Of a stretch of 64,000 nucleotides of DNA, positions 1 through 13,000 are shown piece by piece (position 1 is the first letter of the stretch; the number at the start of each line of letters is the position of its first letter). Below the pieces are notes generated by a model that had not been told where the DNA came from, did not search any database, and was given only the letters and a program-made list of their open reading frames with translations. The translations under genes were made by a program, and so were the position numbers. The stretch covers positions 496,001 to 560,000 of the forward strand of contig NW_025408670.1 of the NCBI RefSeq assembly GCF_020360975.1, read 5' to 3'. The DNA is from Hirsutella rhossiliensis. Its lineage: Eukaryota; Ascomycota; Sordariomycetes; Hypocreales; Ophiocordycipitaceae.

Positions 1-103
1 TTGATGTTAATGCAGCCAGCACCACGGTGCTATACTTGATCCGGTGCACGACCTGCCGCGGGCTCGCAGCAGCACCCATCATCTCGTCCAGCTTAAACGT
101 CAT
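1..103 (-). CDS. Possible N-terminal fragment of an unrecognised protein, cut by left window edge
   Basis: On the minus strand an ATG at 103-101 opens a frame that stays open to the window edge (about 34 codons, beginning MTFKLDEMMGAAASP). Just upstream a second ATG at 210-208 opens 36 codons beginning MTLFTRQEVSYGD in another frame, so the gene may start there with an intron or indel between the two. Composition is coding-like, but I recognise no domain. It would be divergent to the dehydrogenase gene at 464. Weak call. Confidence 0.25.
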   Translation of the reverse strand, partial: MTFKLDEMMGAAASPRQVVHRIKYSTVVLAALTS

Positions 104-251
104 GGCGGCAAATGAATGGGCTTGGCCAACCAGGTTCCCTTCGAGAGCTCCTCGACGGCGAACGCCGTGATGTCTCCGTAACTGACTTCCTGGCGAGTGA
201 ACAGAGTCATTAACTAATTAGAAGCCGGCTTTAAAACAAAGATTCGGGTAA

Positions 252-1843
<1,592 letters not shown>

Positions 1844-4510
1844 ATGAGGAGACGGCACACGCCCGATAGGGCGGTCCCAATGCGAAATGAATATGGCTGC
1901 ACAAGAATCTGTTCATCCGTCGTGCAGAGACAAGGTGATTGAAGTGCTCGTGAAGTCTATTTATACGTACTCGCGGTCGGGGACCTTGATGGCCAGGACC
2001 CAGGCTGCCCAATTGGCTCATAACAATATTTGCACTCATTCTTGCGACACGGCCACCATCATTTGACGTCATTCGCCCAACTGATCTCGAGATTGCGCGT
2101 CCATGGTTTCATAGGGATAGGTCAACACTGCGTTCCCTTTCTTCCCTTTAAATCTCATCCGTCCAACAGCACGGAAAGACCAACACACGCAGACTGATGT
2201 GATCATCGACTTCCATTCAATAGCCACGGACCCAGTGGCCTGGCTCGCGAGTAGCGCAGTTCACTCTTACAGGACGCAAATAATCGCCTTCTTAATCATA
2301 TGCCGCCACCTTGATTCGATACAACATAGCGGCCGGAAGGCTCGATAGAGGCCCCTTTTAATAGATACCAGGGGCAATAGTCGACGTGACAATGACGAAG
2401 GATCAACACAAAAACCAAATAACTTCGCACAGGGACAGACCGCACTTCAGCGCCTTGGTCTCATCGGCGGGGATACTGCGTATAAACAGTTAGAATTCGG
2501 TGACATGTAGCGACTTGCAGGGCACCTGCCTCATGCGACAGGTATTGTTCGCCATAGCTTTCGTGCAAATCCGTGAGTAAATGCTGGTAAATCCAGAGTA
2601 CGTTAAGGGATCGTGTTTCCGAGACGTGCATCAAACCTTTTCACCGGTTGAACTCTTGTAGGCATCCAGATCATGGTTTATAATGATAGGTATATAAATT
2701 GATTCGTTCCCAAGTGTCCCCGGACAAAAAGGGCCTGGATATCTTCAGGGTCATTCGAGCGACATCTGCGACTGCATTTACACCTGTCGAAGCTTTCCTC
2801 AATCTCCTAGTGACTCATGTCGCTAATGTTGAGTAGTAGATTATAGGGAGAACCCCGTTGCCAAGGTTGACGTAGTCGTCGAGTTATCACGGTAGTCTGA
2901 GACGCGGGAAATCGGTGGTAGGATCCTTATATCGTGTGAAGTTATGCGCAATCCCAGAACCCGACTGCATTGACATCGCTACGGCGTAAGAACATTCCAT
3001 CAGCGAGATTGCACGGTCGTACATGTAACGCCGGTCGGCCGGAGTCAGGAGAAGCGGCCCGCTGGTCCGCATCCATGCATTGTGTCGACATAGTCTCCAC
3101 TCCAGCTCATTGCAGTACGTGAGGATCAGTCAAGTACGGCATGGTGCTCATAGCGGCGAATGTTTCCTTTCTCCCCTTAAGTAATGGTAGTAGGGACTAG
3201 AGAATCGCGAGATCTGAGCGAGAATCTTGTTATACAGAAGATTATGGAAAGCCCACCGCCCCCATTGAGTCATTCAAGGGGACGCTTTATTGTTCTCGCT
3301 CCAAGTTGAAACGGTTGAAGGAGGGTATTTATTTGAATGTTCCGAAAGGAGTGACGATACGCTTTCTTTTGTACGTTCATGAGGCGGGAGGCCCCTAAGT
3401 AACCTTTCTGCCTTTTGTGTAAGCCTACACAAGCCATGCGAAATGTCTTACATAAGTTTATGCTTCTTGGATGCAGCATTATTGCGTGATACCTAATTAC
3501 TAATACCAGTCGGATGGCTTGGCGTCTCATTATGTACAACCTGGAGTGGCAGATAAAGGTCGCCGGGTGTTGAAATATCAGAGCAGTGATTGATGACTCG
3601 GTTGGACACGATTCACAGGAGCAACGAAAGTGGTTTGCTCGCCCTCGGTCACCAGTGAAAGTTCTTCCATGGGCGAATGAAGAAAGGTAGGCCTATCTAC
3701 GACAGTTTTGGAGGCTCCTGCTAACGTGGATCAGGGGTCGAAGCCACCATATTGCTCTTGGAAAATGACGCTCTTGCCCAGAGTGACGGTCATTTACAGC
3801 CTCTGCTGCTTTTCGGCACCGAAGGAGTGATGAGCGCCTTTAAATCTTCGACAAATGGCGTGAACAGACCTTCTCGTGAGTTCTCATATCCTCCCTCTCC
3901 TGAGCTCGTCCAGTGAAAGCTGTCTTACAGCAGCCGAGGTCAATCGGATACTGAATGAGCTGAAGTTGGACGTCGATGGCAACATGCACCAACGTAGATA
4001 GAGACTGCCTGGAATCGAGCAGAGTGCTGCTTAAGATTTCATCGTCTGTCCAGTAAAGCATATGCAAGTTGACGTTGGTCAGCACGATACGATTAACAGT
4101 GCCCTGTACGGTCAAACAGTATGTATGTCAGTCAGAACCGACTATTTATAGTGTGTCTGCCTTGCCTATTCTTTCCGAAGTTTTGTATACGCCTTCTGGG
4201 AGCTTCATCTGATGGTCTGGCCATCGTCAACCTGGTAATCGTCGATCGGACCTGGTTGGTATGCTTTTCCGGCGTGTGCCCTTCCTCAGTTGCCTTGCCC
4301 CTTTTCCTTCCCACTCAAACATCTGTCGAGTCGAGCATTGTCCGGACTGCTACCTCGGCCAATCTATTGCTTGCAGTGCTGACTGGGAATCCGTGACGAT
4401 GACCAGCTCACGGCGCCGAAGCTTGAACGGCATGCATCGCGCATTGCGCCAGTCTGATCCTCTGCATCGGCAACACGAATCGCTGGTAGATCGTCTTCTC
4501 CGTGGGCCTA

Positions 4511-4870
4511 ATCAGCAAACACTCAAGCCCTGGACCCGCATTTGTGAGCCGAGGAAGCCTGCCTCTTCTCCGCTCGTGCCGTGTCTGGAGCCGCAAAGTG
4601 CTTCTCGTCATCCATCTCCAACAACGCAGACGCCCAGCCAACAGGAAGACTTCTTCGGCCTTCGATTACCCGGTCTCCGATGGTGCTGAAAACGAAAAAA
4701 GAACGTGGCAGCCAACTTGCTTGGCAAACATGCAGACAGCCAACGCGCATGTCAGACGAACACCCATGTTCGTATGACATGGGGCCCACCACCTCGTTAT
4801 CAGCAAACACTCACGACCTGGGCCCGCATTTCCGAGCCGGGCAACCGGGGAAGCCTGCGTCTTCTCTCCT
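4511..4870 (+). repeat. Pair of degenerate direct repeats of about 60-70 bp
   Basis: 4511-4570 and 4799-4870 both begin ATCAGCAAACACTCA and continue through CCTGG-CCCGCATTT and GAGCCG-G-AAGCCTG to CTTCTC. The second copy has a 9-10 bp insertion. Spacing is 288 bp. No ORF explains them; local duplication is the simplest reading. Confidence 0.6.
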
Positions 4871-5089
4871 CACCAAGCCCGGAAGAGACAGGTTATTAAA
4901 ACAAGACAGCTGATAGGCTCGGACTGCGCGGATATCTTGTCGGCAAAGAGTGCGGAGAGGGTAGCACGCAGCGTGAGACGGCGAGGATGGCCGGCTACGT
5001 TGTCACGCACCCGCATCTCATTACGGGGAATCCTGCCGCCTGCCATCGTTGTGTGCCATAGGTCCTCCGGCTGCATGCGCATTCTACGC

Positions 5090-5096
5090 GTATATA
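5090..5096 (+). promoter_or_regulatory. Probable TATA box of the P450 gene
   Basis: GTATATAG lies about 150 bp upstream of the P450 ATG at 5244 on the same strand. Position and sequence fit a fungal core promoter; this is an inference from spacing only. Confidence 0.4.
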
Positions 5097-5243
5097 GACC
5101 CCATGTCTCTGCTTCGTACGACTGCGGTCCCGGGGCACGGGTTCACGCTTTCTCTTCACCAATAGAGAGCTGAACCGATTCGAAGCAGAACAAGCTAGAT
5201 AGACAGCCGAGGGAGCGATCCAGCTCTCTGTCAGTACGGAACC

Positions 5244-6965
5244 ATGAGCAAACACTTTGGCGATAACGTGTATCTTGTCCTCGGAGCCTCGCTGCTGGTG
5301 GCCGTGAGCTATGTGAGTTGCCAGTGTGTGCCGTAACGGGGCCGCCATGACGCTGACCAATGTGGATGCTCAGAAAGCGTTTTGCGTGCTTCGAAACTCG
5401 ACATCGCGGCTGCCAGGACCGTGGCTCTCGAAATGGACGAGCCTCGTGCTGACATACCACTGGCTCAAGGGCACGAGGTGTCAGTATGTGCACTCACTGC
5501 ACCAGCAATACGGTGAGTCGCGTCTGAGCCCAGGGCCTCGCCTAGAGATGCCAGCTCACGCCGGCCTTGCGGCTGTCAGGGCCCATCGTCCGACTTGGCC
5601 CCACCGAGGTGGATGTGTCGGACATGGACTCAGTCAAAGCCATATACACTACAAAGGAGACGTTTCGCAAAGCGGACTGGTACAAGCAATTCAGCACGAT
5701 TGGTGTGGAAACCATGTTCAACACCAGCGATCCCGAGTTCTTCAAGAGGCACCGCCGGCTCCTGGCGGGTCCCATCTCCGAATCCAGTCTACGCGTCTTT
5801 CACGGGCTGATCCGAGCCCGGGCGAACCTGGCCATTGACAAGATGCGGGACGAGATGAGGACCAGAGGCGCGGCCGACGTCCTCAAGTGGTGGTATTTTT
5901 TGGCCTCGGACGTCATTAGCGAGTTGACGTTTGGCAAGCCGTTTCAGATGCTGGAGCGCGGTCAGGTACGTGATGGCCGACGGTCACACTCGTCTTGGCT
6001 AACGACGGGTGCTTGCAGAAAAACGAGTTTGCCCAGCACTTGGAATCCGTCATGTTCATGGCCGCCATCCGTGCGGCGTTCCCACTCCTGACCTCATTGG
6101 CCCGGGTTGTCCCACTGCCGTTCGTCGACAAGGCCGTCGAATCGAGCCGGCGCCAGACACGCCTGGCAGGCGGGTTCGTCGACGAGTACAAGAGTCTCGT
6201 CGAATCAGCCCCAGAAGACGCGCCGCAGACGCTCTTCACCAACCTCCTCCGGGCCGAGCAGGACGAGAAGCTCACCCATGATGAGATACGCAACGAGGCC
6301 GAGCTGTTCATCATCGCGGGCAGCGACACGACTGCGAACACGCTGGCGTTTCTGGTGTGGACCGTCTGCCGGCGGCCTGACGTCCAGAGAGCGCTGGTCG
6401 AGGAGCTGCGGAAGCTGCCGGAGGAGTATGACGGCACTCAGCTAAGAGACTTGGTCTACTTGAATCAGGTCATCAACGAGTCGCTGCGGCTGTACACTGC
6501 CGGTCCGTCGGGTCTGCCGCGCGAAGTGCCTCCCGGCGGCGCCCATATATGCGGGCACTACCTCGAGCAAGGGACGATAGTGTGCGCGCAGGCGTGGACG
6601 CTGCACCGCGATCCGGCGACGTTTCCCAGCCCGGACGAGTTTGATCCGACGCGGTGGGAGGCACCATCCAAGGCCATGAAGGATGCATTTATGCCCTTTG
6701 GGCGCGGGCCGCGGAGTGAGTTGGTTCTCGGCGATAAGGTGCGAATGGCGGCTAACACGGCCTCTCAGTTTGCCTCGGACAGCATCTCGCCATGACGGAG
6801 CTTCGCTTTGCCACTGCCGGCTTCTTCCTCGCGTTCCCGGATGCCAAGATGTCGACGCTCGAGGGCATGTGCGACGACGACATGGCCCAGGAGAACCACT
6901 TTGTCATGTCGCCCAAGGGCAAGAGGTGTCTCGTCGAGTGTGCCTCGGTCGCGTCCAAATGCTGA
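5244..6965 (+). CDS. Cytochrome P450 monooxygenase (fungal, ER-type), 5 exons
   Basis: Haem-thiolate monooxygenase anchored in the endoplasmic reticulum and fed by NADPH-P450 reductase; substrate unknown. Exons 5244-5312, 5374-5512, 5580-5965, 6019-6715 and 6769-6965 give 495 residues, a normal length. An N-terminal hydrophobic anchor (YLVLGASLLVAV, residues about 10-21) is followed by the proline hinge RLPGPW. The I-helix oxygen-binding motif is AGSDTTAN, the K-helix ExxR is ESLR, the PERF-like motif is FDPTRW, and the haem loop FGRGPRICLG holds the proximal cysteine. The haem loop is split by the last intron (6716-6768), so reading straight through appears to truncate the protein just before the cysteine; with the intron removed the frame is intact. 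No biosynthetic partner genes are next to it, so it need not belong to a secondary-metabolite cluster. CYP family not assigned. Confidence 0.9.
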
Positions 6966-7521
6966 GAGGGGATTCTGTGCGCGACGGACGGTGCTGCGAT
7001 GTTGACGAGAGCTCTTGAGTATGTAGCCAGTCGGTGATTTGTGCGCTGCCGCGCTCCTGGCGGCATCGTGGGCGACGCTGCTTGTTGCCAACCTAAGACC
7101 TCCCTGTCAGCTCTCGGCCATTTGTATCGTATTCGTCTGCCAATGCAGGTTCTGCGTTGAAAGGCCTGAAGAGCCTGAAGAGCCGATTCCGGTGCTTCGT
7201 CCTTTCGCAGTCGGCTCGGTGATGTTGACTTTGTCCGGATTCACCCGCCTCGACCGGCAATTGCCGATGCCCCATTTGACACTTCTTTAATATCCAAACC
7301 CCCCGCTTGGGGCATGAACAACAACAGGGCTTGATGATCCGGGAGTCAACGGCGAGGACCGGCCGCACGCCTCAGGCCTGAGAAATGGGAGAATGGGGGT
7401 TTGGGGGGAGGCAGCTGACCAATCAGCGCCGCGCTATTTGCAGTGACACGCCACCGTTAATCTTGGCCCGCGTTTCGTCTGGCATTGCCGGCATCTCGCT
7501 GCCATCTTTTGCAGTTTCACA
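6966..7521. other. Intergenic region between P450 and NTH1
   Basis: 556 bp between two genes on the same strand. It must hold the P450 terminator and the promoter of the downstream gene. Two short direct repeats of GAAGAGCCT occur near 7168-7185. No further element recognised. Confidence 0.5.
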
Positions 7522-8787
7522 ATGCGCTCCTCGAGGATCTCAAAGGATACGTCCAAGCTCTTTGACCGCGTCGCAGGCCCAGCATCCCCGCCCCGGCGCA
7601 CCACCCGATCCCTGGCCCGCTTCGCCCTCGCCGCAACAGAGCCAGTGAGCAAGCTTGGCACGCGGCCCCCCGACATCGAGGATGGCATCGGTCCTCCGGC
7701 CAAGCGGCGCCGGCGGGCTCTCGACGACTCGGCCGTCAAGTCGGAAGCCGTCGAAGCCGCCCTCGTCGCCGTGTCTGCGCCGCCCCCACCCTCCAAGACC
7801 AAGGGCCGGGCGCGCAAGCCGGCGCGCAAGACGACCGACCCCGATACCGGAGCGGCGACAGTGACGCCCCCGTCTGACTGGGAAGCCATGTACAGGGCCG
7901 TCGAGCGGATGCGAGCCCCCGGGGGCTTGGCTCACGGGGCGGCCGTGGACACCATGGGCTGCGAGCGGCTAGCGGACAAGCAAGCGTCGCCCAGGGAGCA
8001 GCGGTTCCACACGCTCGTGGCGCTCATGCTCTCGAGCCAGACAAAGGACACGGTCAATGCAGTGGCCATGCACAAGCTCAAGACGGAGCTGCCTGCGCAC
8101 GAGCCTGGCGCGCCCGTGGGTCTGAACCTCGACAACATGTTGGCCGTCGATCCTAAACTGCTGAACCAGCTCATCTGGGCGGTTGGCTTTCACAACAACA
8201 AGACCAAGTACGAGGTACCCTGGCAAACACAGATGGGCGGCGGCTGACCAGAACATTCTACACGCAGATTTCTCAAGCAGGCGGCCGTCATACTGCGCGA
8301 CAAGTGGGACGGCGACATTCCGGACAGCATCGAGGGCCTCACGTCGTTGCCCGGGGTCGGGCCCAAGATGGCCTACCTGTGCATGTCGGCAGCCTGGGAC
8401 GTTACCCTGGGCATCGGCGTCGACGTGCATGTGCACCGAATCACGAACCTATGGGGGTGGCACAAGACCAAGACGCCCGAGGAGACGCGGCTGGCCCTGG
8501 AATCGTGGCTGCCCCGGGACAGGTGGCGAGAAATCAATTGGCTGCTGGTGGGCTTTGGCCAGGAAATCTGCCGGCCCGTCGGGCGGCGCTGCGGCGACTG
8601 CGATCTCGGCCTCGAGGGGCTCTGCAAGGCTGCCGAGCGCAAAAAGGTGGTCGCAGGTCGCACGATGAAGACGCAGGTCGAGGCCAAGGTCGAGGGTGGC
8701 GGGGGCGTCGAGGTGCAGACGACCGAGACGGTGGTCAAGGAGGACGTGGTCAACCAGATAGACGCAGTGCTCAAGACGAGCCCGTGA
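7522..8787 (+). CDS. NTH1: Endonuclease III homologue (HhH-GPD DNA glycosylase/AP lyase), 2 exons
   Basis: Base-excision repair enzyme that removes oxidised pyrimidines and cleaves the abasic site; nuclear and usually also mitochondrial in fungi. Exons 7522-8207 and 8268-8787 give 401 residues. Residues 1-120 are basic and disordered, with a likely nuclear signal PPAKRRRR near residue 54. The glycosylase fold starts near residue 150 ([16 protein letters not shown]). The helix-hairpin-helix is [12 protein letters not shown] with the catalytic lysine, and the catalytic aspartate is in GVDVHVHRI. The [4Fe-4S] ligands follow as C-x6-C-x2-C-x7-C ([19 protein letters not shown]). I chose donor 8208 (GTACGA) and acceptor 8267 because they give [18 protein letters not shown], matching family sequence; the nearby GTACCC donor breaks the frame unless a later acceptor is used. 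The C-terminal tail after about residue 350 is poorly conserved. Confidence 0.92.
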
Positions 8788-9486
8788 TGGCCCGGCTGCC
8801 CGCCTTGCATCCGCTCCCACATGCGGGACCGGGATGGCACAGCTGGGTGCGAGAGCGACGCACCAACCACACGCGACTCGGATGCATCAGTACCCTACCA
8901 CGGGAACCCAAGCCCGCCTACCCCCCCCCCCGTTTCCCCGGTGCTGAGCCAATCCACCGCCGCCAGAGACGTTATCACGGTCCGGCGGTCACGACGCTGC
9001 GTCGGGGATGAAACGGCAGCAGTGATGAAGCTCCGGCCATCTGTGTTGGACCAGTCAAATCTGCGGTTAGGGCGGGGACCCATGAAGTGTCTGGGTCAGC
9101 GTTCGAGCCGTCATATAGTCGGACCAAGAGAAGATGCAGTCAAAGCACGGGACCAGAAGATTGATTCAAATTTCAAGATATCGAGGCATCCCAAGAGTAA
9201 CCCCGAACGCCGCGCGATCGCCCCGACCTAAAAGTAGTGTAGAATACAGCGGCGGTCATCGCGCCTCTAGGCAAGTCAAGTCAAAGCCACGCTCGCACCA
9301 GCAGCCTGTCCAGATGGCTGGAAGAAAAGAAAAGGAGACCAAGGGGGAAATCGTCGAATCATGGTTCGTGAATGGTTGGTTGAGGCTCTCGCCGTGGCGT
9401 GCGTGTCGGCAGTGGTAGTCGAAGGCTCGCGCACTGAGGCCCGCGGCATCGTCGGCCAAGCGGGAAGAGCGAAAAATAGCAGTGTG
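8788..9486. other. Intergenic region between convergent genes
   Basis: About 700 bp between the 3' ends of NTH1 (plus) and the AN1 gene (minus). It contains a run of ten or more C near 8921-8931. No gene recognised; it should hold both terminators. Confidence 0.5.
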
Positions 9487-9762
9487 TTAGACGCGCATGA
9501 CCTGGGTCCGTTCGGACTCGAGCTGCGCTGCGTTGCGCTCGTGGGATTGTTTCTTGCACTGGCCACACAGGGAGACGTTAGCGGCGAAAAGGGGGGCCAA
9601 AAGTCAAGTGCCACGTACGTCCTCGAGGCCGCTGCACTTGTGGTCCTCTAACAAGCGGTGGTTGCCGCAGTAGTGGCCCTTGCAGAAGCCGCAGTCGCCG
9701 ATGATGCGCTGGGCGGCCTCCTTGCAGTCCTTGGCATTGCAGCGAATCTTCTTGGGAGCCAT
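9487..9762 (-). CDS. Small AN1-type zinc-finger protein, 2 exons
   Basis: Exons 9762-9619 and 9558-9487 (minus) give 71 residues; the intron (9618-9559, 60 nt) has GTACGT and CCAG ends. An AN1-like metal site covers most of the first exon: CNAKDC, CGFC, HYC, GNH and EDHKC, giving the spacing C-x4-C ... C-x2-C-x4-C-x2-H-x5-H-x-C that binds two zinc ions. The second exon is a charged helix (CKKQSHERNAAQLESE). Small single-AN1 proteins of this kind are conserved in filamentous ascomycetes; a role in proteotoxic or stress response is inferred from the family, not shown here. I start at MAPKKIRC because conservation begins there; an in-frame upstream ATG at 9918 would add 52 low-complexity residues. 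Confidence 0.85.
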
Positions 9763-9954
9763 GACGGGCGGTTGCGGCGGCGGGTTGGAGTTGTTGTTCT
9801 GCAGGTGAAAGTCGGCGAGAGAAGAGTGCAGTGGGGCGTCAAAGCGAGGGTGGCGTCTTGTCGTCTCGGGGCAGCGCGCTGGTTGGCGTTCGTCGTGGAG
9901 GACGAGGCAGAGGGACAAGGGGCGGAACGGGAGCAGCGAGCAGACTCCCCGGTG

Positions 9955-9961
9955 TTATATA
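9955..9961 (-). promoter_or_regulatory. Candidate TATA box upstream of the AN1 gene
   Basis: TATATAA on the minus strand about 195 bp upstream of the AN1 start. A second and better one (TATATAAAA) is at 10,090-10,082, about 325 bp upstream. Either could set the transcription start. Confidence 0.35.
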
Positions 9962-10081
9962 GACGGAGGACACACGGTCGACGGCCTTGTTCCAAGGGGG
10001 TGCGGCGAGGGCGAGATCAAGTGAACGGGGAAACGGAGCTAGGAGAAAACGGAGTGCATCGGGCAGCGGACCCGTCAACCC

Positions 10082-10090
10082 TTTTATATA
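10082..10090 (-). promoter_or_regulatory. Second candidate TATA box upstream of the AN1 gene
   Basis: TATATAAAA on the minus strand, a near-consensus TATA element, followed downstream by a C- and T-rich stretch toward the AN1 start. Confidence 0.35.
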
Positions 10091-13000
10091 CGCCTGTTGA
10101 CAAGGGGGGAGAAGGGGAGGGGGGGCGTGAGACTTGTTGGGCTACAGCGTGCAAGGTGGTATGACGGGAGAGCAAGAAGCTAAAATGGGCCACGAATAGA
10201 GGAAAAAACAAAGAGTCGATGAATCAGGACCATCCATCCTCACGCCCCCTTTTTCCTGTGGTGGAGATGTGGAGATGCGAGGACGTGGCTCCCGCAGGGA
10301 CCTTGCCTGAAATTGCTATCGAAGCGCCTGGAATCGCCGTCGGGCGTAGCTGGGGCCCGGGAATGCGGTTATTGTCATCATTCTCGGCCTCTATTTTTTT
10401 TGGCCTTGGTGGCTTCTCGTTTGCTTCGGTCTCTGTGGCGCCAACAAGTTACGGGGTACCTTTGTCTTTGTTTCCTTATTCTCAAACTATTCTTCGTCTC
10501 GTGGCCACGGATGATGGCGTATCCGTAGAAACTTGCATAGAAAAAATGACCCAAGAGACAGGAGGGAACAAGAGGCCCAAGGACCTGCCAAGGACATGCT
10601 GAGGACCTGCTTGCTATGGAGCACAAGTAATATGTAACAAGACATTTATTTACGCATACAGTGCCAATGTCGGTCATCACTTGGCGCCGCCCTGCCCAGC
10701 CCAGCAAGGGGTCGGATGCGTAGGACCCTGGGCCTGTTTGGCTTGATTTGATTCTGTTGTTGTTGACGACGCCATTGCCGCCTGCCCGTGCGTGGGCCCT
10801 GCAGGTGCTAAAGCTGCCTGCCCACAGGTGCGGATACAGTGCCCCCGAGCGGGGGCCGGTGGGCTGGCTCCAGCTGTCCGCAACACCGGGAGCCCTCCGA
10901 AAGCGGCGCCGCCTGGTTCACCTCAGCAGGACAGGCAGGCTGTTTGCCTGGTGGTGCTTACCCTCCGTGCCTCGGCTGTCTCTTCTGCTACTAGCGGCGG
11001 CCCATGTAGGAGGCGCTGGCCGTCTACAGCCGTATTACGAGACGGGTGAGGTACGGGGATGAAATCCCACCTGCCACGAGGCGCCCGCGGAGAATGCGTC
11101 GTCAGAGACACCAGAGAGACACATGATCCGGCGACTTGCAACGTGCATAGGTGCTCTGTCGGTTTCATCTGGCGTGTTTGAGCACTGCAACACCTCCAGC
11201 ACGCCGCTACCTAACGTGGCGCTGCTCGGCAGAGGCAAACCGGTCCGTCTCTGGCGCAAAAGCCGCCCCGGCGCTCGTCGGCCGCCCCGAACAGGCCAAC
11301 CCCCCCTTATTAGGTAGGTAGTGTGTAACTTAAGCGATGGACTCCTTGCGTTGGGCATCCCGGCAGTCAGGCTCGCAACTCCAGCTCTCCCCCCACGGTT
11401 TGACTGCCTTTGCACGCGCCGTAGCCGCCCATTGCTTTTCTGAGGTAGGCTTTGTTTGACAAACACCCCCCCCTCCCCCGTCCCGACTTTTCGTTGGCAG
11501 ACGCAAGGGACACACGGCAACCGCAAGAGCGTTGCGGCACCATCAGTTACATGGTGACTGCATCGGTGTATGTTGTATGCTGAATGTGCCCCTGGCCGTA
11601 CATGAAGCACGCACACCAGGGCCAAGAGAAAAGATGGCCATCCACGGATGCGTTGGCGGCATCCAGGCTGGGAGTAGTCAGTGTCGTACTGTGCCTACAG
11701 GGGGGTGCACCGGGTATGCGGCGGGGCATACGGCGCTGTGCCAAAATTGATACACGTACAGACCCAGCAGAGGCCAAGTGGTAGCTTAGCAGGTTGGTAG
11801 GGTAGGCAGCTTTGAGAATAGCATCGCCGCTCTCTGCCCACGCCATGCACTAATACATACTGTAGAGCACGAGCACGAGCACGAACAAAAGGGTGCTGAC
11901 CAACCTGCACCGCTGCCGTGGAGAATGCCCTAGGCACGAACCGAGCTAGAATCTGGCGGAATGGCACTAATACCTGATCCGCGGGTGGTTGGTTCTCGTC
12001 TCTCGTCTCTTGGGCATGTCGTTTGGGACCATGGACAGAACCTCGTCGGTCCCGCCCCAGTACAACAATGGTCCGGCGCGCTGCAGGCGTCGGCAAATCA
12101 ATCGTCAAGCAGGGCCGTTTGCTCTGCCTCGCCAGCCTCGTTTGCCCTCGACGCAGCCCTGTTGGTGCAGCCAAGCCATCCTCCCTCTGTGTTCCATAAT
12201 CGGCCGCCCCGTGGGTTTCTGGCTGCCTTGTCTCGGGCGCCTGTGCAAAACGTGTCTCGTTGCCCAGCCCGCCGCTGGCTGCTTTTTTTTGTGTTGCCGC
12301 CGCCGCTTGGGCCTGCGCCCGCTTGTGTGCCGGTCCCCCGTCGGAGGCTCCTTGGCGTCGACCAACCCTTGCTTGCCTAAACGCTGCGCACGCAATTCAA
12401 TGCAGACCAACCATGAGACTTTCGGACCAGACTGTCGCGGCAGAACCAGGCCGCCATTCCTCACTCCCACACCGTCCCATTATAGATGGGCCTGCAAATG
12501 GCACGCGCATTCGCCAAGCCAACATGTGGGCCTCCATCGCCGCCTGCGTCATCGTCCCTCGGCTGTGGGTGGGCTCGCCGGCTTTTTAAATCATCCCTGG
12601 TCGACCCGAGCACCCGCCTGCTCCGCCCGGGTTCGGCCTTTGCTTGCTTCCCCACACGGACATGCCGTCGGCTCGCAAACGCCGCGGCCCGTGTATTTGG
12701 ATTTAGTCAATGCCGGAGCATCCTCCCCTGCAGAGCATCAAATGCAACACTAGGTAGGCCATGGCATTGACGCATCTTTTGTCTGAACCGGCGACTGATC
12801 TACTGCTGCAGCCAACGGGTGCCCCTCTGCCCTCTCTGTCTGACGCTTGCCTTGTTCGACCAGATAAAGAGCGCCCCTGTGAATACGCTCGCCGACGTGA
12901 GACAGCTTCGCACGGAAATCGGGCAGAGAGGGTTCAGGAGCAGGCACATGATCCGACTGTTCTCTCCCCGGGTCGAGCTTCCGCCGGCGAAATGTAAGGC

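Larger units (their letters stand above)
1844..5243. other. Long intergenic region, no recognisable gene
   Basis: About 3.4 kb between the dehydrogenase stop and the P450 start. Short ORFs occur on both strands (longest about 140 codons) but none shows a known motif, plausible intron structure or consistent coding bias. It is not RIP-mutated: CpA and TpG are common. A degenerate direct repeat lies at 4511-4870 and a TATA box at 5090-5096. I see nothing else. Confidence 0.6.

Noticed and set aside
5995..6795. P450 truncated before the haem cysteine
   Set aside because: A 53-nt intron with proper ends lies inside the haem loop; splicing restores FGRGPRICLG and all exon phases add up.
8208..8267. 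Alternative NTH1 donor at 8,215 (GTACCC)
   Set aside because: With the 8,267 acceptor it puts the glycosylase domain out of frame; the GTACGA donor at 8,208 gives the family sequence.
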